Position numbers and translations under genes: made by a program
Part shown: positions 36,601-47,928 of the stretch, piece after piece
Numbering within the stretch: the first letter of the stretch is position 1
How the letters are laid out: each line of letters begins with the position of its first letter
The notes under the pieces: generated by a model
What the model saw: only the letters and a program-made list of their open reading frames with translations
Database searches by the model: none
Told to the model about the DNA's origin: nothing
Source: Muricea muricata
Lineage: Eukaryota > Cnidaria > Anthozoa > Malacalcyonacea > Plexauridae
Length of the DNA stretch: 64,000 nt
Direction: 5' to 3'
NCBI GenBank assembly: GCA_963855995.1
Contig: OY979725.1
Location: 806,001 to 870,000, forward strand

Positions 36601-39600
36601 TAAGGATACGTTGGATGCCGGGGTTTGTTCCCTGGGCGCAAAGTGCGGTTGCATTGGATTCACTGAATAGGACGGAGGTACGTTGGATGTTGATGTGGTA
36701 AGCGAGTACGAGGTAGGATTTGTGGGGAATTGTGGTGGATAACCTGGTGGAAATTGGTGTGCATTAGGGTTACTTTGATTCGGTAGAAATGGGTGAAATT
36801 GGGAGTACGGTTGGTTCTGGTTGGCGGATTGTTGATAACCGAACGGATTCGTCTGGTTGGTGTAGCCAGGAGTGTACTGGTGGCCTTGGTTGGACGGCCC
36901 TTGGTGAGCGGGAGGAAACTGCCCCTGGGCAACCTGGGGTGGAGGTGGTGGTAACTGTCCATACGCATGTGCCACGTGACTTGGACCTTGTTGCACGTGA
37001 CCAGCTCCCTGTTCCTGTCCAAAACTTGGATTCGAATTCCACGTTGTTTGATACCCAGTTTGCTGCTCAGGTTTCGTTTGCTCCGGCGGTTGATAGTAAG
37101 CTTGTTGACTGGACTGTGTGGGGTTTGGAGTTGGCGAAGGGTACTGAGCTTGTCCCCCGCCCTGAGGGCCGCCATGTGACGATGTATTTGAGTACGGTTT
37201 GTGGGAGGGGGCCTCTTGCGGATGCCATTGACTGCTCGGCGCATTTTGCCTTGGCATACCGGGGTTTGTGTTAGGCGGGCTAAATTGTGACGGTGCTTGA
37301 TGACGAGATGGCCAGTCTTGTTGTTGGCCCCTGGGAGGAGGGTACGGGCCCTTGCGACCTCCTCTCCGACCACCGCCAGCTTTCGCATGCCAATTTGGAA
37401 ACTTCTCTTCGTTGCTCGTGTTCGCCACATTCTGTAATCGTTGATGTATGGGCACTCTGATCGAATCATGGCTACTTTCACCGGAGCCAGTACAGGTCGC
37501 TGTCATTAGAGACGGAAGTTCGCTAACTGCAGGAGGAGTGCTACGTTGTGCGGCTTTCTGGCCGTGGAATTCTCGTTCGCCGAGTCGAGACAGAAATTCG
37601 TCTCTTTTGAAAAGATCTTCGTCGAGTTTTGGAACAGCAGAAGCGTTTTTCTCAGTTCTAAAGAAAGTGAAATATGAGCCTAGCCAGCCAAACGATTTAG
37701 TCCCGCTTGCCAAATATTTCCACGTTCATTTTTAATCATAATTTGTTATTTGCATGCAGGACCAAGCCACATGGTGTGGTTTCCGAGCGTTTTCATTCCG
37801 GATTATTTCAAAAAGCTCGCGACTTGTTGACATAATTTAATGAAAACCAGCACAAACCTCATGTAAGAACCAAAACTAAAAAACTTCATGCGATCAAAAT
37901 TTTTATAGTTTATATCATATTCATTTTGCCTGATGTGAAAACGCTCGAAAACGATCTCCTGTGTACTTATATAGTCGAAATTGTTCAGTTGGCTGCATCA
38001 CTCAACGCAGTCGGTTCGTCACTGTTTCAACTGTTTTATTTTCATGTTATCTTCGTTTATAAGTCGTGTTAGCAGTTTTTATTAACAGGTCACGTACCTG
38101 ACAGCATGACTTGAATCTGACGCGGTTCCTATTGGAAACGATACATATATGTAGCAAAAAGACAAATGAATTTCGTCATTACGTTATACTGTTACAGTAA
38201 CAAGTTTACAGTGAACAAAAATGTTGACAAAGTAAAGATCTTTTAAAACTGTAGGTTTGATTTCCACCGTGGTCAGGGATATTTTTCAGCCTGCCCGTTG
38301 TGGGGTACAGACTCACCCAGGGAAAACGGCATTTGCACCCGAGTACATATAATACGTGCACCAAGACACAATGAAAATCATGAATACCTTCCGGTGTTCC
38401 TGAAGTAGATTCGGGTTCCTGTTGCACCTGAAAACGTGAAATACACATTTGTATTGGAGATGATACACTGGTAATTACGAAACAAACTGTTTATCTCAAT
38501 CTCTTTCACAACACAAGTATACTTACCACATGTGTAGACTTTTTGGGAATTCGATAAACTTCCTAAACACATGAAGAAAGATCAAGTATCATACGACATA
38601 ACCTAATCAAGAATTTTGAAGAACGTGATCGTATGTCGTAGGAGTTAACTAAACTCTCTCCGGAACTCTCGCTTACAGTTTAAGTTTCCTACCCTGTACA
38701 AACTATCAATAATAATCCACCAGCATCCTGCACAATCCATCAGCATCCTGCACAATCTACCATTCTGCACAATCCACCATCCTGTACAATCCACCATCCT
38801 GTACAATCCACCATCCTGTACAATCCACCAGCATCCTGCACAATCTACCATTCTGCACAATCCACCATCCTGTACAATCCACCATCCTGTACAATCCACC
38901 ATCCTGCACAATCCACCATTCTGGACAATCCACCATCCTGCACAATCCATCATCCTGCACAATCCATCATCCTGGACAATCCACCATCCTGCACAATCCA
39001 CCATCCTGTACAATCCACCATCCTGTACAATCCACCATTCTGCACAATCCACCATCCTGTACAATCCACCATCCTGCACAATCCATCATCCTGCACAATC
39101 CACCATTCTGCACAATCCACCATCCTGTACAATCTACCATTCTGCACAATCCACCATCCTGTACAATCCATCATCCTGCACAATCCATCATCCTGGACAA
39201 TCCACCATTCTGCACAATCCACCATCCTGTACAATCCACCATCCTGCACAATCCATCATCCTGCACAATCCACCATTCTGCACAATCCACCATCCTGTAC
39301 AATCTACCATTCTGCACAATCCACCATCCTGTACAATCCATCATCCTGCACAATCCATCATCCTGGACAATCCACCATTCTGCACAATCCACCATCCTGG
39401 ACAATCCACCATCCTGCACAATCCATCATCCTGGACAATCCACCATCCTGGACAATCCACCATCCTGGACAATCCACCATCCTGGACAATCCACCATCCT
39501 GCACAATCCATCATCCTGGACGATCCACCATCTTGCATAACCAACAATTCATGAACTAAAAGTACATTACCATAAACTAAAAGCACATTACCTTCAAACT

Positions 39601-42600
39601 GCTCCACTGATCCAGCAAATTTGCAGCTAAATCAACAATAGATTCACTATCGCTTGAATTAGTATCATCCTCTGACCACCTTGACGACTCTTCTTCTGAC
39701 GAATCTCCAATTCGTTCAACTATCCTACTATACATACTGCGTTTATGCCGGTGGGGAGCTTTCCCACGGTGGGGTTTAAGACCCTCTGATTTAAGACCTA
39801 CGAGTACCTGCTCCTGCGAAGCAAGTTCGTCGGGTTTTTGTCCATCGGGTTTTTGTCCATCGGGTTTTTGTCCATCGGGTTTTTGTCCATCGGGTTTTTG
39901 TCCATCGGGTTTTTGCCACTCGGAGTTTTGCCCCTCCAGCTTATCAACGTCGGTTCTTAGTTCCTCATCAGACCGTATTTCTCCAGGTTCAAACACACTG
40001 TCCTCTACGGGCGAAATTCCTGCAGTCTTTTCGCTTTGAGTTACTGTGGCACATTCATCGCCTGATTTTGTGCTATGACTTTCCGTCGATTTTTGTCTCT
40101 CGATACTATTCGATGAGCTTTGCAACTCGTCAGAACTCGAGCTAATTAGCGTTTCGCGCGTCGACGTATCCTCCAAAGCGTTCTGAGGGCTCAGCCCTCG
40201 AGAATCAACATCGCTGGAGCTCGTTTCCTCCTCGGGACCGCACGACACCGAGGGTTTCTTGGCCCATTTACTGATCACTTTGAGGACCTTCGTGTCTTTG
40301 ATCTGGTTCAGATTCGCGACGGGCAGATATTTGAGCACTTGAACTATCTGTAACGAAGTTTTTATATGCATTACAGTCGATTTCAACTAACTTTTCACTG
40401 TAATATTCCGATCTTCGTTGCGAAGTTCAAAAGTTCATTTCAGAAAGTCGGTTTGTAAACAAATGCTGTGATTGGTGCCTGAACTCAAAGAGGCCAATCA
40501 AATGCTTAGTTTACAAATCAGCATGCGAATCCTGAAATGAACTTTTGAAATTCGCAGCGAACTTATATTACAGTGAAAAGTTAGCTGAAATCGACTGTAA
40601 TACACTTGCTGTACCAATAATCATTTCGTGCCGCGTTTGGGAGCAATAATAGAATACCCTGACAAGTAAAATCTTGCTTCATTCTTCCTACACAACAAGC
40701 TTCGTTATTTTCCCTAAATGGCTACAATTGGATAGCAGGTTCTTGAAAGAACGAGGCAAAAATGTATAAAAAACATAACAAGCCTACTTTGTTGCTAACA
40801 AACCCTGAAATTTCCCGCCAAAGATTCGCACATAACCTTGCTCTATCCCAAATATTGTATCCCAAGTTGGAGCAAAGATTGCCGCGCATTACATCGCCTA
40901 CATACAGTAAACTAAACATAACTAGCGAGCTCTATACACGGTTCCAGTGAAGCCTTCTTGCCCTGAAATACGCACCTTCTTCTGAAGATGCAAGGAATTT
41001 TCTCCGAGATCTACCATCCAACTCCACAGCAGAGACAAACCTTGATATTTGAGAAAATTTCGCAAACAACTTTGATCGACCGTAGCCTAGACAAAACAAC
41101 AAGAAATGTGGACTTAATGTGCGGCCTTTTTAACCTCCATGCCAATTGTTAATAGACAAACTTGTCTAACGTTTGTTTATACCCAATTCACATTTTAAGA
41201 TCGCTCACATGCCTAGTTACTATTATATTAGCTTGCGGCAGCGTAACGGAGAACAAAAGTAACTATGCATTTAGAAGTATGGACATGAGTGAATAATTCG
41301 TATTCATCATTCGCATGCTTGGTTACTTTTGTCCTAATGTACTCTTCCGGAAACGAGAACAATGGTATCCAACTATGTGAATAATCCAAAGTTGGGAATT
41401 GGGTGGCAACGGAAAAAAAACATTGTTAGCCAAATTTGTCTACTGGCAAACATCGTTTGCAAACAGGGAGTGGGAACAATGAGATTTTGAAAACACTTCA
41501 AGGCCTGCTCTGCTCGTCCATTGACGACGATAGACACAAGCACAAGCTGAAACAAAAGACAAGACAAAGAAATGCAGTGAAATAGCGACATAACCACAAG
41601 CATAGGACTACAAGCATAAGCTATATGTAGAACAAAAGCAAATTCAAAAGAAAATTCTTTCTGCTTTGTCTTTGTAAACCCCTGAGAATCCTTTGTTATG
41701 CTGCTTACGCCGCTCACGAGGACCAGGCATCAAATATGCAGTTATTGTCTAGTTCTCATTGTTGTCAAAATCCAGTGTTTCACAACCTATTCTTTGCACG
41801 AGGCTGTGCCTCATAGGAGGACGGGATTGGAAAAAAGAGAGACGAGAACTTTTTGAAAAGATTCTACAACATATGCAAATAATATTGACCCCTCCACACA
41901 CAGTGATCAACCTTTTGACAAAATCTTACTCTTCTCCATGTCACGGTATAGACAATACACAGCTGGGCCACACACCAGTGCAACATGTCCTCCTATTTCT
42001 ATGCAGTTGACTGGCCAGATTAATTAATGGCCGATCAGCCAGTTTAGCGTTTCTATTGGTCAGAAAGTGCAATGACTGGCCAGAACCAGGGTTGGTAGAT
42101 TTTATGAATAAATCAGCCAAACCGTCATTAGTACCATCGAAATGACAAAGAGAACAAAAGGCAAATACAAAGGAAAACAATGAGCATTGTTTCGAGAACA
42201 AAAGGCAAATACAAAGGAAAACAATGAGCATTGTTTTGAGAACAAAAGGCAAATACAAAGGAAAACAATGAGCATTGTTTCGAGAACAAAAGGCAAATAC
42301 AAAGGAAAACAATGGGCATTGTTTTGAGAACAAAAGGCAAATACAAAGGAAAACAATGAGCATTATTAAATGTTTGGCTTATTTATGCAGGGATCTACCA
42401 ACCCTGGCCAGAACCTGCATAATGAACATGCGTCATGCGTGGGGACACAAACTTAAAAGGTTCCGAGTCAAGTGGCCTTAATTATGTTAGTGGCTACTCT
42501 GTGTCCATAGCATGAACCTTTACTGCCTTAACGTTCGGTCAGAGTATGGGGAATTGACAGAAGAGCCACTCTATTAAAGTTTGTGTGTCCACGCATATCG

Positions 42601-45600
42601 CATTACGCATCTCATTACCATTATGCCAGCCACTCAATTGCATTTTCTGGCCAATAAAAACTGTGAACTGGCTGGTGGCAGCCAATAAACTGCATAATGA
42701 CAGGGTGCCGTGTTGCACTGCTGAGCAGTGTGACCAGATCTAATAGTATACTTTTTACCAGATCCAGCTGGATAGGCTTGGACATCCCCCCTGCTTTAAA
42801 GATTTGCAATATTCAGTACAGGAGGGGGTGGTTCCACCAAATCTAAGCAGCTTTGGTAAAAAAATGCATATATGGTCACACTGCTGCTGAATGGTCCTAC
42901 TGTCAATCCTCCCTCCTTATACTGTGGTTCGGTAGCGAAACACCCATCAAGGCTATCAACTAAATCTTTACCGCAAGTGCGTCCAACAACAAAAGTCGTT
43001 GGGACGTTGTCTCCGCTCGGACCATGAATTGTGAAAGTTTCAATGCTTGCTCGTCCGTTTTTATTCCCTTGTCCCCTGCCAGCAGTTGAGCTATCTCAAG
43101 TTCAAGCTGCAATGAAAAATACAGAAAGGCTTTAAGAGTAGTTTTACATGGCCCTATTAGGACAAAATGAGAAGCAAGATATGGAAAGTTATTATCACTT
43201 TAAAAAATATGACTGTCATGTTACAGTAAAAATCCCAACAAAACAAACACAAGCATAGCACCAGCAATTAAAGTTTCTAGGTTTCAACTAGGCTTATCCT
43301 TTCCACATGACATTGCAAACCAAATTCCAAATGTGCTCTCACAATGCTGTCAGAAATGCCCCCAAATAGCATGCACTGACTGCACTTATTGGAACTCAAA
43401 GTAACTATGAAATGGACCATTCTATGTTTTTCTATGGATGACTCACAGTAACGACTACACCTTTTCCTAGAGACAGATTCTACACACCCGTTCCAACCTC
43501 AAAATCCAAAGTAAGTTCAACATATCTGATGCTGACCACTTACTTTGACTCCATAACATTTAAAACATTTATATTATAGTTAAGATGACAGTATAAAGAC
43601 AATTGAATCTTACTGATTTATCATCAAATTGTTCTGCTAATCGCCTTCTTCGATTTCTTCTCGGTGAGCTCGACGTTGCAGGCGAAGCTAGCAAGATTAA
43701 TAAATGATAACACTCCAGTTGTATAAAGGCAAATGGCGAGGGAATAAAAAAGAGAGACAACAAACAAAGTTTTGTAAAGATTATACAATATATGTCAGCA
43801 AGTCCCTCAGCACTATTAATTATGCATACCCTTGCTTAGCCAGTGTGCTAAAAAGAGGCATTCTCCCCCCTGAAAATACTCATCATGGACATCAAAAATG
43901 GCTAGAGGGGGGGGGGAGAAGGCCTCTACTTAGCGCGCTAGCAAAGCTATGAGACGTTGAACCTCTGTATTCTCTGGGACAATGTACTCACCAGGTCGAC
44001 CTGAAATGATCGACTTCAGAGGCGTATGCTTCGTTCCGCCAATAATTCCGCGACAATTTTGAGATTCACAGTAACAGATTTGGGCTTTCTTTCTGTGGGA
44101 AATAACGTTCATATAATTTCAAGTTCAATTCCAGGGAAAGAATTGCATATGACTTATCAATTATGGAGACAGGCCTTAACATTTGTGTTATTGTTGAGCA
44201 AAGGACTTGCACCTTTGGGATTCTCGATACATACCCGTAACGTTGAAACTTGTAATCAAACGTGAGTTCTGTGTTGGCAGGAACATCTTTTACAGTAAAG
44301 AAACCTATCCTTAAATAACCATTCACTGTCCACTGCAGAATAAAGAACAGTTTAAAGTATTTTACTCAACAATTCAGCCCCGAAACACTTTAGGAAAGCA
44401 TTACGATAAGTTACCAGTATCTCATATCATACTGTACCTTTTGGGTTTCACAGTTTGGATCACAGCTGTGGTTGATAAATCTGGATAAATTTCCTTTGTA
44501 TGTAGCATCGATAATCTGTAAGGCAAAGAATGTTGCTGAGAAAAAGTCTTGTATAGCATGAAGTGGATAGAATTACATTTCTAGAATCTTGGTTTCAACA
44601 CAGCTGACCTAAAGCCTGCTGTCAGCTGTCGACTAAGCTAGGAGGGGCAAGTAACTTTTGCTCAGGCAAAAGCCCTAGTGTGCAGCACGTTTACAAAGCA
44701 CCTTACCTCATCTGCTCTCAAAGTCATAAAATAATAATGACGTCTATTATCTCTGTCGTACATCTCCACACGTTTTTCAAATTCTTCATAGCCCATAACC
44801 TCTCCACTGTACTCCATCACAAATTGATTCCTATGAGAAAAAATCCCCATGAGAAAAAAGTTATTCAATAAAAAATGTTGGCAGCCTTGCAAAGAATCCA
44901 CTTTATTCCACATAATCCACGCAAACAGGGCAGTGCCTTCATTATATACAATACTATCTAATATTGTTATATTGGAGTACATAACGTTAATCTATAATCC
45001 TAACAATTGAACTCAATCTCATCGATTGCTATCCCCAACTGGGAGGCTGGGTGGGTAACTGTTGCAATGCGCAAAAAACTAAAAGTGCTGGAGTCACCTA
45101 AATGTGATCATATCATGTGACCATATCATGTGACCATGTGCACCCTAGTGTGAGAAAGCACTTTCTTGCTTATTTCATGAACTCAGACAGTAAGAAACAA
45201 CAATTTGTGTTATTTTCACTCTCGTCCTGTTTGCTCTGGGTTTTTTCCACAGTAATGATGAACCAAATCTGTCACTCCACCATTACTCTACATCTGAAAT
45301 AGTCCACAACTAGTCTTACTGATGATAACCAGTCAAATTTAGTGTAAACAAATTCACTCACGCTGAAATTTTCTGCAGTGTGCGCAATCCCCATCCTTTC
45401 TTTTCAGTTTTAAATGCTTCGACATGAATCTTCTGCCCATCTTGGAACTTTTTGTTCGAACAAAATTCTCCACAAGGACATCTGCCATTGCTAAAATGGG
45501 TGACCATAGGTGAAATTTAGTATTTTCTTAAAATGTAATAAGTTTGTAGGTTCTCTGGTTCTAAATATTCGTCAAGCACAAGCTTTTGACCAGCCTGCAA

Positions 45601-47928
45601 CACATAAGCCCAGTTTTCATTCGGTTGTAACTGTCGTAGCAAAGTCACTCTCAACAATGTGATATAGTCTGCATCTATCTTTTCTTTTGTTGTCTGCACT
45701 CAAATTAGTTATATTAAGTGTAGATCAGCGTACATACTCTATCACATTGGTTACTTTGATGCACAGGCAACACTCACGACTTAATGTAAACTAGGCTTTA
45801 GATAACTTTTAAACTACCTGTTATTTATCTATGGTAACTGTCAGACTGCAGAATGGCAGTTATAAGTGCTCAAAAATTATTTTCTCTATGAAAGAATTCT
45901 CATTCAGGGAGTTCATGACGTTTCCAGGGCTCAGCTACAAGACATGACATGAGGAAAAGACATTGTTGATATTCATACAGTACCATTCAATCATAAGCAG
46001 TCTATTTATACAGTCATCACCACATCCAACAAAATCTTTCTCATCTAAATAACATAACCATTGAGATTCATAAGCATCATTACGTCTTTAAACCGTTCAA
46101 CATTATGACAAATTCAATATACGACATATGTGGGTTTGTGCTATATGTGTACCTGGACAATATGAGCAATCGCAAGACATCCTGCGTATTTCTTTATTGA
46201 CCCTCTTCTTTCTGTTAGTAGTAAATGCACCCGTATGTAAATATTGATACTTAACTACAATGAATTATTACTTATGTTGTATACTGTCAATGTTTCCATC
46301 TATGTTGAGCAAAAACCTGGATATGACCAAACTTCAATAAAGGCCCTTTTCTACACATTATCTCAATCAAAAAGGAAAAATTATCTTGTGATGAAATCTC
46401 TTTTAACTTCCTCGTAAGTTTGCATGGTAAATATATCAATATCACTATAATTTTTATGCAAAACCATACAAATTTATAATCGCAAAGCTTTCAATACATG
46501 AGCCCAAATCTTCATCAGTGCTATGAGCAATGATGATTGTTATCACCTGCGATGAAGATCCATGTTTGCGGATCAAAAGCTTTTGTGGTAATAAATTTAT
46601 GCATTATTTCCAGAAAATTTTCGTGATATTAAATCACTTACTTGTTGCCAAGGTAAACATTCTCATAAAGAGTTTCGAATACCGGATAACTTTCATCTGA
46701 GGTTGAGGAAGCCACGTCGTCATGCTCATTTTGTTTACTGTCTGTTTCACTTTTGAAAAACATAGATAACATTTAATAAAGCAAGGCAACGTGCAGGTAA
46801 CATTGAATAAAGCAACGCCTTATAAAACAAAGACTTCATAGTAAGAGTTATCCATTAACAAAAACATGTTTCTCTTGCATGTAAGGTAGCTTGTGTTTTA
46901 ATTTTATGAAGAAAATTTATGTAATTAGTTGCTGAAAAGAATTTATGTTTTATTTGCCAAAGAAAGAATGCAATTGACAAGTAACTTGGTAGACATGTCA
47001 AAGAATGTTGTTTTGATGTTTGAAATGTATTTACGTCATGAAATTTCAAGAAATTTAATCGAAAACAGCATGAAAACAGTGAACTCTTGAATAAAAATAA
47101 CAGAGTATTCTGCCTTTCTGGAGTATATTACAATCTTTGGCTAAAAATAGTAAAATATCCTTGTGGCAAAGCAGACACTTGTTGCCCAGCTAAGATAACC
47201 AGCATTTTCCTCTCTACACAAACAGTTTAATAGAAAACTATACAAACCTGTACCCAGCTTGGAAAGTGCAGCTGTAAATTAATTTCTTAAATATTTGATA
47301 AAAATAATACATTCATGCGACATGTACATGCAAAATACAATAAAATTCGCATTTCCACCATCGCTGAAAACAGTCTTACTACCAATACCCACCTTTTTAT
47401 ACCACGAGAACTGCTTGTTTCCCATTAATTACAAAAACTACACAAAATACTACAAGAACACTGCGGCCATTTTGAATTAATGCAGCCAAGCAGAAGCTGC
47501 AACCACAGGCGAGAATTTGAAAAAATAACACTTTTAAAACGAATTGCAAGAAGAAATAAAGCTATTATACTCTAAACTATGCTCAAAGACAACATAATTT
47601 ATATGTGTTTATGGCCAAAGCCTCGTAACTTCTTGGTAAAATCGGAAAAATGCGGAAAATTTTATGCAGACACTCATTTATAAACAAAACAATATGAGTT
47701 ACAAATCAATCTTAAGTTATGATTTCCATGCTAAAATACGAGCTTCTAAATGCTCGCTATGGGACACAATACAAAATCTTAACTAAAAGGCTTAATCATT
47801 TTACACAGCAAAATTTACATGGATATTCCCACGTGTAAAAAAGTCAATAAGTTCTCCTACCTTTTCACACAGTCGATGGCTGGATTAAATTCACCTGTTT
47901 TGTTATCAATGGAGCTGTTACAATCCAT
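33653..47928 (-). CDS. SETD2: Histone H3K36 methyltransferase SETD2, 21 exons, 1,272 aa
   Basis: Nuclear enzyme that trimethylates H3 Lys36 while bound to elongating RNA polymerase II. Exons: 47861-47928, 46642-46749, 46153-46211, 45984-46044, 45362-45490, 44707-44830, 44438-44515, 44235-44332, 43992-44092, 43614-43687, 42972-43106, 40976-41086, 39592-40347, 38527-38562, 38388-38427, 38098-38128, 36437-37657, 35860-35992, 35191-35400, 34396-34497, 33653-33796. All phases agree and the stop is TGA. AWS about residues 70-118 ([37 protein letters not shown]). SET about 119-241 ([34 protein letters not shown]). Post-[14 protein letters not shown] helical conserved region is at about 300-440, a WW domain near 1,053-1,083 and an SRI domain near 1,178-1,268. 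An in-frame TAA two codons before the first ATG fixes the start. The N-terminus before AWS is only about 70 aa, against more than 1,000 in vertebrates. Confidence 0.95.
33820..34090. repeat. Dispersed repeat family F, copy in SETD2 intron
   Basis: Contains GGCCAGTCAATTGCC, AATAGAAACGATAAACTGGCTG and a TCGCACTGCTAAG end, preceded by GAGAACGAGTTTTTGTAGAG. The same order occurs at 41,800-42,460, and partly at 42,560-42,910 and 61,130-61,345. Confidence 0.6.
34210..34370. repeat. Low-complexity TTATAATTA tract
   Basis: About 150 bp of almost pure A/T built from TAATTATAAT words. It lies in the SETD2 intron between the last two coding exons. Confidence 0.85.
34572..35181. mobile_element. Palindromic element E filling a SETD2 intron, split by a hAT-like insert
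   Basis: The ends are inverted: CCATTCTCCTGCTAGACAAAC on the left opposes GTTTGTCTAATAGGAGAATGG on the right. Internal blocks (TTTGAATTGGGAAAA, AAAATGTGGAAAATATA) match copies at 36,100-36,350 and 56,940-57,270. The middle is interrupted by the separate element at 34,681-34,927. The right end lies about 9 bp from the splice donor of exon 35,191-35,400, so the intron is essentially this element. Confidence 0.7.
34681..34927. mobile_element. hAT-like MITE nested in element E
   Basis: Terminal inverted repeats CAGGGACCGCGGAGCGG and CCGCTCCGCGGTCCCTG bound 247 bp, with ATTGGTGGGGCT near both ends and the palindrome GCACCGAAGGTGC inside. The flanks share only GAAAT, so a clean 8-bp duplication is not visible. 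The surrounding palindromic element resumes on the other side, as shown by the uninterrupted copy at 57 kb. Confidence 0.75.
36100..36360. repeat. Element E partial copy in SETD2 intron
   Basis: Carries TTTTGAATTCGGAAAATC, TTAGCACAGCTGGAAAGAGC, TAAAATGTGGAAAATATAG and TTTTGCAAATTTTC in the same order as the left half of the copy at 56.94-57.27 kb. An inverted piece (GGTGACGC, ATACAAAAGTATACAA) follows. Confidence 0.7.
38705..39535. repeat. 17-bp minisatellite with 170-bp higher-order repeat
   Basis: About 49 copies of a 17-bp unit (consensus ACAATCCACCATCCTGC, variable at the last base and at C/T positions) fill most of the SETD2 intron between exons 38,527-38,562 and 39,592-40,347. A block of 10 units repeats almost exactly: about 39,022-39,228 matches about 39,192-39,398 with an offset of 170 bp. 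The ORFs reading through it are artefacts. Confidence 0.95.
39835..39925 (-). repeat. SETD2: Coding GQKPD pentapeptide array in SETD2
   Basis: Inside the 756-nt exon, a 15-bp unit is repeated about six times and encodes six consecutive QKPDG pentapeptides. The frame is kept because the unit is a multiple of three. The surrounding sequence is acidic/serine-rich and probably disordered, so length change should be tolerated. Confidence 0.92.
40372..40599. mobile_element. Tc1/mariner-like palindromic MITE with TA duplication
   Basis: The element spans 40,374-40,597 (224 bp) and is flanked by TA on both sides. Its ends are CAGTCGATTTCAACTAACTT and the inverted AAGTTAGCTGAAATCGACTG. Inverted similarity continues inward through CACTGTAATAT, CAAAAGTTCATTTCAG and TTTGTAAAC, so it is nearly one long palindrome. 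It sits 24 bp outside the acceptor end of SETD2 exon 39,592-40,347. Confidence 0.88.
41520..41760. repeat. Dispersed repeat family H, copy 1
   Basis: Contains ACAAGCATAAGCTATA and AGAACAAAAGCAAATTCAAA followed by AGAAAATTCTTTCTGCT. The same order is found at 60,250-60,470. It lies in a SETD2 intron. The ORF across it is not an exon, because the flanking exons splice in frame without it. Confidence 0.65.
41800..42460. mobile_element. Dispersed repeat family F, interrupted by hAT MITE
   Basis: In reverse orientation relative to the 61-kb copy: CAGTGCAACA, ATGCAGTTGACTGGCCAG, AGCCAGTTTAGCGTTTCTAT, GCAATGACTGGCCAG, then after the insert TGCATAATG and GGACACAAACTT. The inserted hAT MITE occupies 42,087-42,406. 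The 61-kb copy shows the undisrupted site. Confidence 0.75.
42079..42414. mobile_element. hAT-type MITE with internal 44-bp array (copy 2)
   Basis: The element spans 42,087-42,406 (320 bp), with perfect ends CAGGGTTGGTAGA and TCTACCAACCCTG and a perfect 8-bp target duplication GCCAGAAC (42,079-42,086 and 42,407-42,414). The subterminal 20 bp are also inverted (AATAAATCAGCCAAAC against GTTTGGCTTATTTAT). It has five 44-bp units, against eight in the copy at 10.1 kb. It sits in a SETD2 intron. Confidence 0.94.
42560..42910. repeat. Dispersed repeat family F, direct-orientation copy
   Basis: AAGTTTGTGTGTCCACGCAT, CGCATTACGCATCTCATTAC, CATTATGCCAGCCA and TGAACTGGCTGGTGGCAGCC are shared with 61,150-61,330. 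It lies head to head with the interrupted copy at 41.8-42.46 kb, in a SETD2 intron. Confidence 0.8.
43614..46211 (-). other. SETD2: SETD2 catalytic AWS-SET-post-SET block
   Basis: Exons 3-10 encode the zinc-binding AWS cysteines, the SET pseudoknot ([10 protein letters not shown] with FDYKF) and the post-SET CxCxxxxCRG. All residues expected for an active SET2-family enzyme are visible. The short basic stretch after it ([13 protein letters not shown]) is a plausible nuclear-localisation or DNA-contact segment (inference). Confidence 0.93.

Noticed and set aside
38705-39535. CRISPR-like regular array
   Set aside because: Units are directly adjacent with no spacers, and the locus is an intron of an animal gene.
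38645-39607. Minus-strand ORFs with [16 protein letters not shown] repeats
   Set aside because: Translation of the 17-bp minisatellite. Three units give a 17-codon period in every frame, and the flanking SETD2 exons splice in phase without it.
41373-41717. 114-aa ORF in the SETD2 intron
   Set aside because: Exons 42,972-43,106 and 40,976-41,086 join in phase across it, and part of it is dispersed repeat H.
41941-42363. Minus-strand ORFs of up to 140 aa in a SETD2 intron
   Set aside because: Same 44-bp MITE array as at 10 kb; not coding.
45517-45699. 60-aa ORF between SETD2 AWS exons
   Set aside because: Exons 45,984-46,044 and 45,362-45,490 join in phase and complete the AWS Cys pattern without it.
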